This document shows, piece by piece, positions 47,004 through 56,724 of a stretch of DNA of 64,000 bases. The position numbers and the translations under genes were made by a program. Positions within the stretch are counted from its first letter, which is position 1; every line of letters starts with the position of its first letter. The notes beneath the pieces are model-generated. The model did not search any database. It had not been told where the DNA came from and saw only the letters and a program-made list of their open reading frames with translations. Source of the stretch: Patellaria atrata CBS 101060 (Eukaryota; Ascomycota; Dothideomycetes; Patellariales; Patellariaceae); the NCBI GenBank assembly GCA_010093705.1, contig MU006104.1:481313-545312 (forward strand). The letters are read 5' to 3'.

Positions 47004-47900
47004 CTTACAGTCGCCGCTGGAGGGTCGGATGCGGCGGAAGAGGAGGAGGGAGGAGGAGGAGGCCCAACGGAAAGGTGATTGATAGAATAGTTGGAAGAAG
47101 AAGATACCTTAAATGTTACCTCATTGGTGTTAACTGTATGAATGTTGTTATTATTCAGACTTAAGCTTAGGTTGTTGCACTTTGCAAACTATCACAGGCG
47201 GTTGAAATGCTAGACAGTCAGCAGAAGCGGGATTACAACATCCCGTCAAGGAACGCTCCGCCGCATTTAGAATATGTCAAGATCACATTGGGATAGATGT
47301 CGGTGAGTAGGTACGGTATCATTGTAACTTTTACTGTATTATATCCTCCTTGACTTGCACTCATTCCTCATGGCGGAATTTCCGTGAATCTCAAATTATC
47401 TATTTCTCTTCACTCAGACCGGAAGTTGAGATGGGAATTGGTGATGCAGGTCCGCAGCAAGGCTTACGTAGCTTCAGCCCGCCTAGCCAGGCTTAGGAGG
47501 CTAACCGTTATTATCCTTAGCAACCCTCCCACGCCTCCCAACTCCAACCTCATACTTTTCTTATCATGCTGTTTAAACAGCTCACTCCAACAACAATTCC
47601 TTGATATATCTCATACAACTCTCCTTGTTGTTTGAATTCACTTTTCTCTTGCTTTAACCTCTCTCTTCCAGCGGGGTAACTCTGCTGTGGCTTGAGACAA
47701 GCATTGCTCCACTCCAGTCACTTCTGAAACCCTCCCTGATCGAACCCTGTGACAACTTTCGCCTTCTTTCCTATCGACTCCTCAAGCCTCGAATTCTGAT
47801 AACAGACCCGAGCTCCTGCAGCATTCCATCTGTAGATCGCGTTATCACCTTCTAGAGCCCTTCGTAATCACGAGTCGGACTCCTGTCATAAACTCCTAAA
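47004..47900. promoter_or_regulatory. Divergent promoter region, TVP38 and RCR genes
   Basis: 897 bp between divergent starts. Pyrimidine-rich patches before 47901 (CTTTCCTATCGACTCCTC) look like a fungal 5' UTR or promoter. Nothing else seen. Confidence 0.4.
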
Positions 47901-48586
47901 ATGCCATCTATCCATTACGCTCTCAGGTCCACCCTCTTCCGACGGGACGACGACGACGACGAATTTGATGACGACTATGAGTCGTTTTGGTGGACAGACG
48001 TAAGTTATACTACGAAATATGTTGACACTCTTAACTGACTTGGTCTAGACTGGCGTTATTGTCAAATACTGCATCTTCCTATTCATCTTTCTAGTTATAT
48101 TTGGCTGGATAATTGGAGGCTTTATACATGCTCGTCGACGTTTAAATCGAGGACAACCTCCACTCAGATATCACAAGGTAACAATCCAATTCAAAAGTCA
48201 AATTGTCCTTTCTAACTATGGATAGTGGTTGGTTCCTCGATCACACCGCAACCCGCGACCCCAGAACCAGTTCTCTTTCTATCAGCAAGGCCAAGGTCAG
48301 GGTCAAGCTTACGGCATGCAAGCTTACCCTGAACCGCCTCCATGTAATTCAACACAAGCCGTTCACATATTAACCCCGCTAACCTTTCATAGTGTACACC
48401 CAAGATGCCCCTCCCGCATATCAGCCACCACCTGGAGCTACAAAAGCAAACCCACAGCAGGAGATTTATCCTTCGCAGTCCCCAGCTGGTCCATCTAACC
48501 AAGCTGACGCACCAGAATTGCCACAGCGCCCGACGCCGGCTCCACAGGCTCGCGCCTGGGCCCGAACCTTGTTCCGCCGCACTTGA
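47901..48586 (+). CDS. RCR family membrane protein (Congo red resistance, chitin deposition)
   Basis: Yeast RCR1 and RCR2 are ER/endosomal proteins that affect chitin deposition and plasma-membrane protein sorting. Exons 47901-47999, 48049-48177, 48226-48343 and 48393-48586 give 179 residues. After an acidic patch (DDDDDEFDDDYESFWWTD) there is a single TM (VIVKYCIFLFIFLVIFGWII), then a basic stop (HARRRLNRGQPPLRYHK) and WLVPRSHR at the next exon. The tail is Gln/Pro-rich with the PPxY-type motif APPAYQPP, which could recruit a Rsp5-like ubiquitin ligase as in yeast RCR proteins. All three introns are short and in frame. Confidence 0.82.
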
Positions 48587-48881
48587 ATGACTGAGATATA
48601 TGCATGGACGGCGTCTGGTATCGATCGACACGATTTTCGGTTTGAAAATCCACATGGGAGCATATCTGTATTATTGAGCGGGATTCCATATTGCTTGGTG
48701 TTAAAGGTAATAGGCGATAAAATTCTTCTGCGAGCAAAGATTCCCCTGAGTTCGTGATTCTTCACGTTCTCTCATGATATTTTCGCGCCTAATATAGCGC
48801 TCTTCAAGATCCATAGATAGTTGCGACTTTTGTGGTGAAAGAAATAGAGATAGTAATGTAAAGCATTGTTTCAATCTTCTT

Positions 48882-49596
48882 TCAATCCATGTCCATAGCA
48901 TCCAGATCGTCCTCGTCGATTCCATCTGGCTTTACACTATTCGATAGGGTCTCCATCGGTTGCGGATCGTTCGTCGCATCTATTGCGACATTTGCGCCGA
49001 CGAGTTGCCCTTGGCGTAATCGACTCCTAGCTTCTATTATCGCCTTCCGTACACTATCTTGCTCTTTTGGAATTGTCAGAGAAGTTGGGTCGGTGTACAA
49101 GATTAACTGATTGTTCTCGTTCGCATCAGGGTCTCGATGCATCAGGATATGTCTTGGTATTTTGTTCAAGTGCTTTTCGATATCTGACAGGAAGATGGGA
49201 TGCTCGTCATCCGACTCTACGTCAGCGAGATCTTGCTCTAGGTCGTAAATGTAGACTTTGTGCTTCGACTCGTCTACCTGCATGCAATCATCCTCTGAAG
49301 GTACACGTTGTGGTCGGTTGCGCTTTTCGTTCTCCGTTTTCGTAGGACTGGGGTTCTGTGGAGATATCGGTGCATAGTTATTAGAGCTTGAAATTGGGAT
49401 GTAGAGCTTGCCATTATGATCTGTAGCACACAAGAAAATCAGCCACACTGCAATAGTCCCAATTTATGAGCAGAATTAGCATACCTAGACTTAGTAAATC
49501 AAAACGTTTTGCGAATCTCTGGTCGCGCTCAAGGTCATCTTGTGCAGCTCGTTTTCTAGTATTGATGGTTGTGACCTCCATCGTCCGACTCGCCAT
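48882..49596 (-). CDS. Conserved-looking acidic protein, unknown function
   Basis: Exons 49596-49485 and 49420-48882 give 216 residues. The N-terminus is basic (NTRKRAAQDDLERDQRFAKR). A compact segment reads HKVYIYDLEQDLADVESDDE and PIFLSDIEKHLNKIPRHIL, then NNQLILYTDPTSLTIPKEQD and SVRKAIIEARSRLR. The C-terminus is acidic (DGIDEDDLDAMDMD). The ordered middle and acidic tail suggest a nuclear adaptor, but I cannot name the family. The start lies 148 bp from the upstream AlaRS start, so the two share a promoter. Confidence 0.78.
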
Positions 49597-49744
49597 CCCG
49601 ACTTCGACACCTCCCGCTCTAACACCTCCTTTCTTCCGTCAAAAAGGGTCGAGAATCAATTGATTTGGTATCCTAGTTGTTATCATCTAAATAACAAATA
49701 CTCGTGGAGCTAGTGACTGTTTGCAAGCTCAGCTCAGTGGATGA
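49597..49744. promoter_or_regulatory. Short bidirectional promoter, 148 bp
   Basis: The only sequence between the divergent start codons of the 48.9 kb gene and the AlaRS upstream start. If AlaRS transcripts begin after 49745 they would code only the cytosolic form. Start-site choice within this region could therefore set the isoform ratio. Confidence 0.5.
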
Positions 49745-49893
49745 ATGTTGGGGAAAGTCGTCTCGTGGGGTTGCTGGAGAGCAAGCTTGACTCACAGCCG
49801 CGGTTTTGTACACGACCGCAGATTGTTCGAGAATATTCACCTCGACACCACGACTTTTGGTGCTTTGACCGCACATCATTCCCAGAGCGTTAG
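49741..49893 (+). promoter_or_regulatory. Overlapping out-of-frame uORF at the AlaRS 5' end
   Basis: An ATG at 49741 opens a 50-codon frame that ends before the cytosolic start at 49937. It overlaps the mitochondrial start (49745) by 4 nt in another frame. Its context is weak (T at -3). On a long transcript it would compete with the presequence start. Confidence 0.4.
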
Positions 49894-52800
49894 CACCAAG
49901 AGACCTACTCAATTAGGTTTTATCCAAATTCGCAATATGGCTTCTGTTGCGGAAGATAAGGTTGAGTGGCCTGCGCAGAGAGTTCGGGATACGTTTCTCG
50001 AGTATTTCAAGAAAAATGGACACACTTTTGGTATATTTCTTAAGGATATAGATACGATTTGCTATTTACTAAGATGGTTTTGTGCAGTCCCTTCATCTTC
50101 GGTCGTTCCTTTGTCAGATCCCACTTTGCTATTTACCAATGCGGGCATGAATCAGTACAAGTCCATATTCTTGGGTACTGTAGATCCTCAATCTGATTTT
50201 GCTAAATTGAAGCGTGCTGTGAACACCCAAAAGGTATGTGTGATTGTAGAACCCTCTCTTAATAATGCTAACTATTATCTAGTGTATTCGTGCTGGCGGC
50301 AAACATAATGTCCGTTGATCCCGGAACCCACTATTGTTTAAAACTAATCAATCAAAGGACCTCGACGATGTGGGAAAAGACAGTTATCACCATGTAGGTG
50401 ATCCTGCCTTACACACGGGTCTCTCACTCACTATCAATTTAGACTTTCTTCGAAATGCTGGGCAATTGGAGTTTTGGGGATTACTTCAAGAAAGAGGCAA
50501 TCGGATACTCCTGGGAACTACTGACCAAAGTATATGGACTAGATCCAGACAGGCTATACGTAACGTATTTTGAAGGTTACGCACCAGGTGGACTAGAACC
50601 AGATAACGAAGCAAAAGAGTTATGGAAATCAGTAGGGGTCGCAGACGACCATATCCTTCCTGGAAACATGAAGGATAACTTCTGGGAAATGGGTGACCAA
50701 GGACCCTGCGGACCATGCAGTGAAATCCATTACGACAGGATAGGTGGTAGGAACGCTGCTCATCTTGTCAATCAAGATGATCCTAATGTATTGGAGATCT
50801 GGAATAACGTCTTCATTCAATACAATCGAGAACCAGATAAATCATTAAGGTCACTACCGAATAAACACGTAGACACTGGAATGGGCTTCGAGCGTTTAGT
50901 TTCCGTTCTTCAGAACAAAATGTCAAATTACGACACTGATGTCTTCACCCCCCTTTTTAGGACCATCCAGGAGATCACCGGCGCAAGAGGATATCGTGGT
51001 AAGTTCGGCGAAGATGACCCGGATGGTATCGATACAGCATACAGGGTCGTTGCAGATCATGTCCGGTTACTAACCTTCGCTATTTCTGACGGCGGTGTGC
51101 CTAACAACGTTGGTCGTGGTTATGTGGTTAGGCGAGTATTACGAAGAGGTGCTCGGTATGCACGTAAATACTTTGCTACAGAAATTGGTGACTTTTTCTC
51201 AAAGATCGTCCCGAAATTGGTCGAACAGATGGGTGATATGTTTCCTGAAATCACAAAGAAGGAAGATGATGTCAAAGAGATTCTAAACGAGGAGGAACTC
51301 TCCTTTGCTAAGAGCTTGGATCGGGGTGAAGTCATGTTTGAGAAGTACGCACAGCAGTGTAAAGTACGGGACTCTACAGACCTTCCTGGAGACGATGTTT
51401 GGAGGCTCTATGATACATACGGTTTCCCCGTAGATCTTACGAAGATTATGGCTGAAGAGAGAGGGTTGAAGATCAACGATGCTGAAGTCTCAGAAGCTCA
51501 GGAGAGGGCAAGGGAAGCTAGTAAAGGTGAAAAGAAGACTGGTGCGCTACTCGTCAAGCTCGACGTTCATGATCTAGGTGCACTGGAGAAGATGAATGAC
51601 GTACCCAAGACGGATGATTCTGCAAAGTTTGGTAGGAGCAACATTACATCCGTGGTCAAGGCTGTATATCATGGTAAGAAATTTCTTCAGAGTACGAGCG
51701 AAGTACCTGAAGGTGAACAGTTCGGATTGATGTTGGATCGGACAAACTTCTATGCTGAACAGGGTGGACAGGAATATGATACCGGCAAGATTTTAATAGA
51801 TGGCGAGGCCGAATTAGACGTACAAAACGTTCAAGTCTATGCGGGTTACGTTCTACATACCGGATACATGAACTACGGCTCTCTCAAAGTTGGGGATGAG
51901 GTAATCTGCGAATTTGATGAGGTATGTATATCTAGACATTTGAACCTATCAATTACTAAGCGATATAGCTTCGACGACATCCTATTAGGAATAATCATAC
52001 GGGCACCCATATTCTCAACTATGCCTTGCGTGAGGTACTTGGCAATGAGGTGGACCAGAAGGGTTCACTTGTAGCACCAGAAAAGCTTCGTTTCGACTTC
52101 TCGCACAAGTCAGGTGTTACAGACGCGGAAATTGAGAAAGTGGAGTCGATATCCACAGAGTATATACGTCAAAATTCGGAGGTATACGCGAAGGATGTAC
52201 CACTCGCAACCGCGAGGAATATCAAGGGCGTTCGTGCTGTGTTCGGAGAGACGTATCCGGATCCCGTGCGAGTTGTGTCGGTTGGCGTACCGGTTGAGGA
52301 CTTACTCGAGGATGTACAGAATGATGCTTGGGAGAAGGTCAGCGTTGAATTCTGCGGTGGTACTCATGTTGAGAAGACGGGTGAGATTAAAGAGCTCATC
52401 ATCCTAGAAGAGAGCGGTATCGCCAAAGGTATTCGACGGATAATCGCAGTCACTGGTCAAACAGCATACGAAGTCCAAAGAGTAGCTCAGGAGTTTTCTG
52501 AGCATCTCGAGAAACTGGAGAAGATGGAGTATAGCCCCGAGAAAGAAAAGTTGACCAAGGAAACTACACTACAACTCAACCAGCTATCAGTCTCTGCACT
52601 GGCAAAAACTAAACTAAGAGAGAGATTCGCGAAGATAGTGAAGGCCAATCTGGATCATCAAAAAGCTGCTGCAAAGGTAGAGAACAAGAAGGTCCTAGAT
52701 ACGATTACGAACTACTTCACGGAGAATAAGGATAAGAGTCATCTTGTGGTTCAGGTACCAATATCTGCGAATGCCAAAGCGATCAGTGAAGCAATCAAGC

Positions 52801-53117
52801 ACGTTTCGACAAAGGCAAAGGATAAAAGCGTTTATCTCTTCGCTGCTGACAAGTTTGAGGGTAAAGTCGTACACGGATGTCACGTGTCAGAGGTACGTGG
52901 GTATATACAAAATAGCTCCAGCAAATTCTAACAATAAATCTAGAATCTAAGCAAACAAGGGGCTTCCGCTAACGAGTGGGCGAATACAGTAGCTGCTGCC
53001 GTAGGAGGCAAAGCTGGTGGCAAGGGAGCAACGAGTGTAGGCAACGGTACGAACACGGACAAACTCGAGGAAGGACTCGAACTTGCGACCAAATATCTGG
53101 AAAAGTTCCAGTTATGA
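49745..53117 (+). CDS. ALA1: Alanyl-tRNA synthetase, predicted dual-targeted (mitochondrial and cytosolic)
   Basis: Charges tRNA-Ala. Seven exons: 49745-50030, 50088-50233, 50283-50309, 50358-50393, 50443-51921, 51969-52892 and 52944-53117. The ATG at 49937 (A at -3, G at +4) gives 959 residues. The in-frame ATG at 49745 adds 64 residues beginning [20 protein letters not shown], Arg-rich and without early acids, like a mitochondrial presequence. Catalytic-domain motifs include [68 protein letters not shown] and [11 protein letters not shown]. The editing domain has [15 protein letters not shown] and the zinc-site [13 protein letters not shown]. The C-Ala domain ends the protein. Exons of 27 and 36 nt restore strict family sequence. 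Confidence 0.96.
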
Positions 53118-53758
53118 GAGGAGGATCACGCTATTTCATACGATCTGCACTAAGGAATGGTCGCGTATTGCAGTGGAGAGTCCTTTCGCCGATAGCATAC
53201 GCTGAGGGTATTACTTCATACACTGTTGCGCTCTGAGACTTGAATTTGCGTGTTACTATCGATCTGTATGTTGAAAGATGTATAGAATTTTCTCTGAAGA
53301 AGAGAAATCGGTAATAAGGAAGTTCGGACAAACCAACTTAAATCAGATACGAGTCATAGTTCCAGGAGAAGTTCCAATAATTAATGCTGGCTCGCCAAGC
53401 CTCAAGGGGCCGTTATGCTAATGAATCCTCCTACACAGCCCATTACTGCCTTCGGGGCGTTCACAAGCTTTGAATTTTCTCTCTCCCGTCTTCGCTCTTC
53501 TCTCTATTTTGAGGTCTTTCGTCTGTGGCGGCCTGGTATTTTACTGGTCACTCATGCGCGTCTGACCGTCCTGTCGTTCCTTTTCGTATTACATACAGTA
53601 CATATAATATACGCTCTAGTCGTTGTGCAATCGCTGCATCGTCATTCGTTTCGATCACTTGTTCTTTCTGTTCCTTCTGAGTGTCGTCGAGGTCTTTCCT
53701 TCTTCCGTTTCTTAAATTCTGGTCTTCCAATTCTCGCTGGAGGTCGAGGTCTAGGGAT
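53118..53758. other. Intergenic region, 641 bp
   Basis: AlaRS 3' UTR and promoter of the MARVEL-like gene. An open frame continues upstream of 53759 without an ATG. Nothing else supported. Confidence 0.45.
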
Positions 53759-55118
53759 ATGTATCCCATGATCCGCCATCCCCTCAATCAACGTGAATAT
53801 GACAAGAGATGGGCTTGGAAGTTCTGGCTTAGAGTCATCACCTTCATTTTTGCAAGTGTATCGCTAGGATGTTGTGCATATGTGCTTGCAAACCCTAGGC
53901 GGGGATATCGTTGGTCGGGATATTGGGATACATTGTCGATGTTCGTTGTAATGTGGCCGGTATATTCCCTCTGAACCATAGGAGTTTGAAGGAACGCGAC
54001 TGATATGGTTGAATCTAGCTGGGAGCTTCTGTGCTGTGGAACTTAACCGCTATCCTCACCTATGTATTCTCAACTGGCCCCATACATCCCGGAGCAGTTG
54101 TCGGACTCGATCTCATCATATGGCTCGTACTATTTCTAACCGGTATATTCGGAACAATAGAAGGCGTCCAAGATGCAGAATGGAGAGCGAGAAATTACTA
54201 TGGCGACAGCTCGTACGGCGATTGGAGGACTATCAATGGTACTGATACGTGGGTTCCGAACGGATATGGCTCGGATAACGAGTACGCATGTCAGCCCTTC
54301 GACACTTGCGCAGATTCCGTAAAAGCGCAACGGCAACTTACAGACCGGGCTACGGTTCAACTGGTGGGCATGGCGTATCTATGGTTGATCGTGTATGTTT
54401 TGACCCGATATATACCCCGATTACCGTTTTAGTCTCGTAGGAGTGTATGCTGACTGTTTTACCCAGCTTGCTCCACTTTGCGCTATTCGTATGCGGTTGC
54501 ATCGATACTCATGATCGTCGTGCTAAAGCTAAAACTCGAGAAGCCACCGTCATCGCTGAACGCATAATCTCAGAGATGCAGGCACGAGGTCAGATTCGAC
54601 GACCTAGGGCTACAGACGCTGCTGCTGCAATGGGACGACAGCATAAAAGTCGTCACTCGAAAAATCCTGCCCCTGTTCCAACTACCGCACCGCGCAACTG
54701 GGGACCACCGCCGAACATGCAATATCAAGGCCAATACCAACAAGGGGGATACCAATATCAACCGCAAAAGCAGCAACCATGGCCACAAGTGCATCACCAA
54801 GTACCGCCTCAGATGCAACAGACCGCCCCGCAACCCCCGCAACGAGTTCCGCCAGGTCCACCTATGGCTTCGGGTGCAGGTACCACGCGAGCACCACCAC
54901 AGTTACCTCCAATAATTACTACAACTCCTTCCGTCTCGCCCCCTGAGCCCCAAAAAGCGCAGGTAGAAATCCACACTCCCAAAGAATCCCCGCCGTTGAA
55001 AGTGTCACCACCTGGTTCCCTGTACGAGGAACCGCAACCGACGGCGGCCTCTGGAGCTGGTCCATCAACGCAAAGACCAGTATCCGACATTGCACCTGGC
55101 GGGATTCGGAATGTTTGA
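53759..55118 (+). CDS. Four-TM MARVEL-like membrane protein with Pro/Gln-rich tail
   Basis: Exons 53759-53959, 54019-54392 and 54467-55118 give 408 residues. TM spans: FWLRVITFIFASVSLGCCAY, LGASVLWNLTAILTYVF (built across intron 1), LDLIIWLVLFLTGIFGTIEG, and WLIVLLHFALFVCGCID (across intron 2). A loop before TM4 carries YGSDNEYACQPFDTCADSVK with two Cys. Four spans with a short N-terminus fit MARVEL-type proteins, which sit in membrane domains and junctions. The cytosolic tail is long and low-complexity, rich in Gln, Pro and Tyr (YQGQYQQGGYQYQPQKQQPW). No precise ortholog is named. Confidence 0.82.
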
Positions 55119-55854
55119 AAGGATGAGAGTCTGTTGTTCCGGAATTTTTACGTTGCTATGAAATGACATACCTGGCGGAAGAATTTGTCTCGTCGTTGCT
55201 ACGTGTCTTGAACTTAAGCTGATTATTGCATTGGTGTGGAGTCTATTGAAGTTGCATTGAGATACCCCGTTCATATTTACATTTGTATCCCTTCGTGTTA
55301 TTATTATTTCAGGATAGCTTACGGCTCCCTTCTGACCCTTTTTCGTGTAATGAGGAGCGAGACGAACTTGGAAGGGGGTGGTCAAGGAGAACTACATAGT
55401 CATTTACTGGGGAGAGTTGAGGCAGATACATTCGATAAATAGTCTTGAATGAGGAAAAACCAAAGCTGTGGTATTTCTTAAATTATTTATTGATCTCTTT
55501 CCGTCGCTGATATCGATCTCATTCTCTCAACGTTCTGAATGTTTGTTCATGTAAGCTTTGATCGACGATGCTTAGCCATGGTATTGAGTGATAAGGGTAA
55601 TGGTTGGTCTGATCTTCCAATATCTTAATAAGACAGAATTGGGATTGCTTCTTCGCAACTTAGAATCTACGAGGTGAGTGTTCCTGGAACTACAAGTAAA
55701 TTGTAGCTGCTGATTCAGAAGTAATTGAATCAACCATACCTTATCATTTAGCTACAATCCCTCCCTCAGTACTCGAACTTACAAAAGGCATCACCCACTC
55801 AATCTAACCGTAATGTAAAACGCAAAACGTGTTTATAAAAAAGAAAAGAAAACG
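55119..55854. other. Intergenic region, about 0.7 kb
   Basis: 3' side of the MARVEL-like gene. No gene seen before the SINE-like element. Confidence 0.4.
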
Positions 55855-56051
55855 GTATTATATTAAATAAAAATAATTAAATAAAAATAAAAAAAGGGCA
55901 AAACAGTTCCCACGCCCTCCGAAGAGGGCCTGGTACATCTGCTGCCCTAGCTAGGGCCCGGAGATAATGGGGGCTTTTTGCCCCCTCGGGGAGTCGACCC
56001 CCGGGATACCGATGTTGCCTAGTAGCGCTTCCACTAGGCTACCCCGGGGGC
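55855..56051 (-). mobile_element. Candidate tRNA-derived SINE or Pol III-transcribed structured RNA
   Basis: On the minus strand the element opens with a tRNA-like head. Box A TAGCCTAGTGG (56041-56031) matches the consensus. Box B GGGTCGACTCC (56000-55990) has one mismatch. They are about 30 nt apart, as in tRNA genes. A T-arm (CGGGG-loop-CCCCG) and GC-rich acceptor-like ends can pair, but no anticodon arm forms, so it is not a working tRNA. A body of about 85 nt follows with three hairpins, then a T7 run (55895-55889) and a TTTTATTTAAT-type tail. Head, body and A/T tail in this order are the plan of a SINE. I found no clear target-site duplication. Confidence 0.55.
55889..55895 (-). terminator. 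T7 run, candidate Pol III terminator
   Basis: Seven Ts on the minus strand directly after the hairpin body, at the expected 3' end of a transcript driven by the box A/box B pair. An earlier TTTT a few bases upstream might also terminate. Confidence 0.4.
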
Positions 56052-56724
56052 TATAGGAAGTAGTCGTAGATTTGTTGTATATAAGGTGCAAGAGCGGGCG
56101 GGTCACGCGATGGGGTGTTTTGTGTGACTCGTTTGTCTTTGGGGAAGGAGCGAGGAGGGGACAGGTGAGGTAAGGTGTTTGTTGAAGGTAACACAATAAA
56201 TGAATTTTAGGGTCGTAGGAGAAGAATACCTGGCTTTTTCTCTATCAGATATGAGTCCGTCAACTCGCCTGCTTCTACTTTGTTATAGTCACTTGATTTA
56301 TCATCTTCTACTATCACGGCTACCTCCTCTGTTTCTGTACGGGGAGCACTCTACTTGGATTGTCTATTTGCTCTTCAAGAAAGGTGTAGTTTCCTACGCT
56401 CGTGCAGCTTGCGTTGCTTTACCTGTTATGATATAAATACCACCGAACTCTCGTCACGCATTCGAAGACGTAAGGTAAGGTAGGTTTTCTGGCCTGTTCA
56501 AACTCAATAAGGAAAGTGTCACTGTGATGATCACAGCTTCCCTAAATATAATGCGCTTGAACTTGGCCGAGTTTTTCATAATTCAGGACATTTAGAATGA
56601 GACGGAAGGATCCTATCCATCCTTTTCACTCATCTACACATCGATCTATTATCTGAAAGTATATCCAGCATGATCTAGTTGTATTTGGAAGTCGTTATTC
56701 TAACCAATCTGTTTTCTCTCTACT
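56052..56724. other. Intergenic region before the MutL relic
   Basis: No supported gene. Short open frames only. Confidence 0.4.

Noticed and set aside
55981-56050. A functional tRNA gene on the minus strand
   Set aside because: Boxes A and B and a T-arm are present, but no anticodon stem-loop can form and the acceptor stem is mispaired near its base. The body and A/T tail also go beyond a tRNA.
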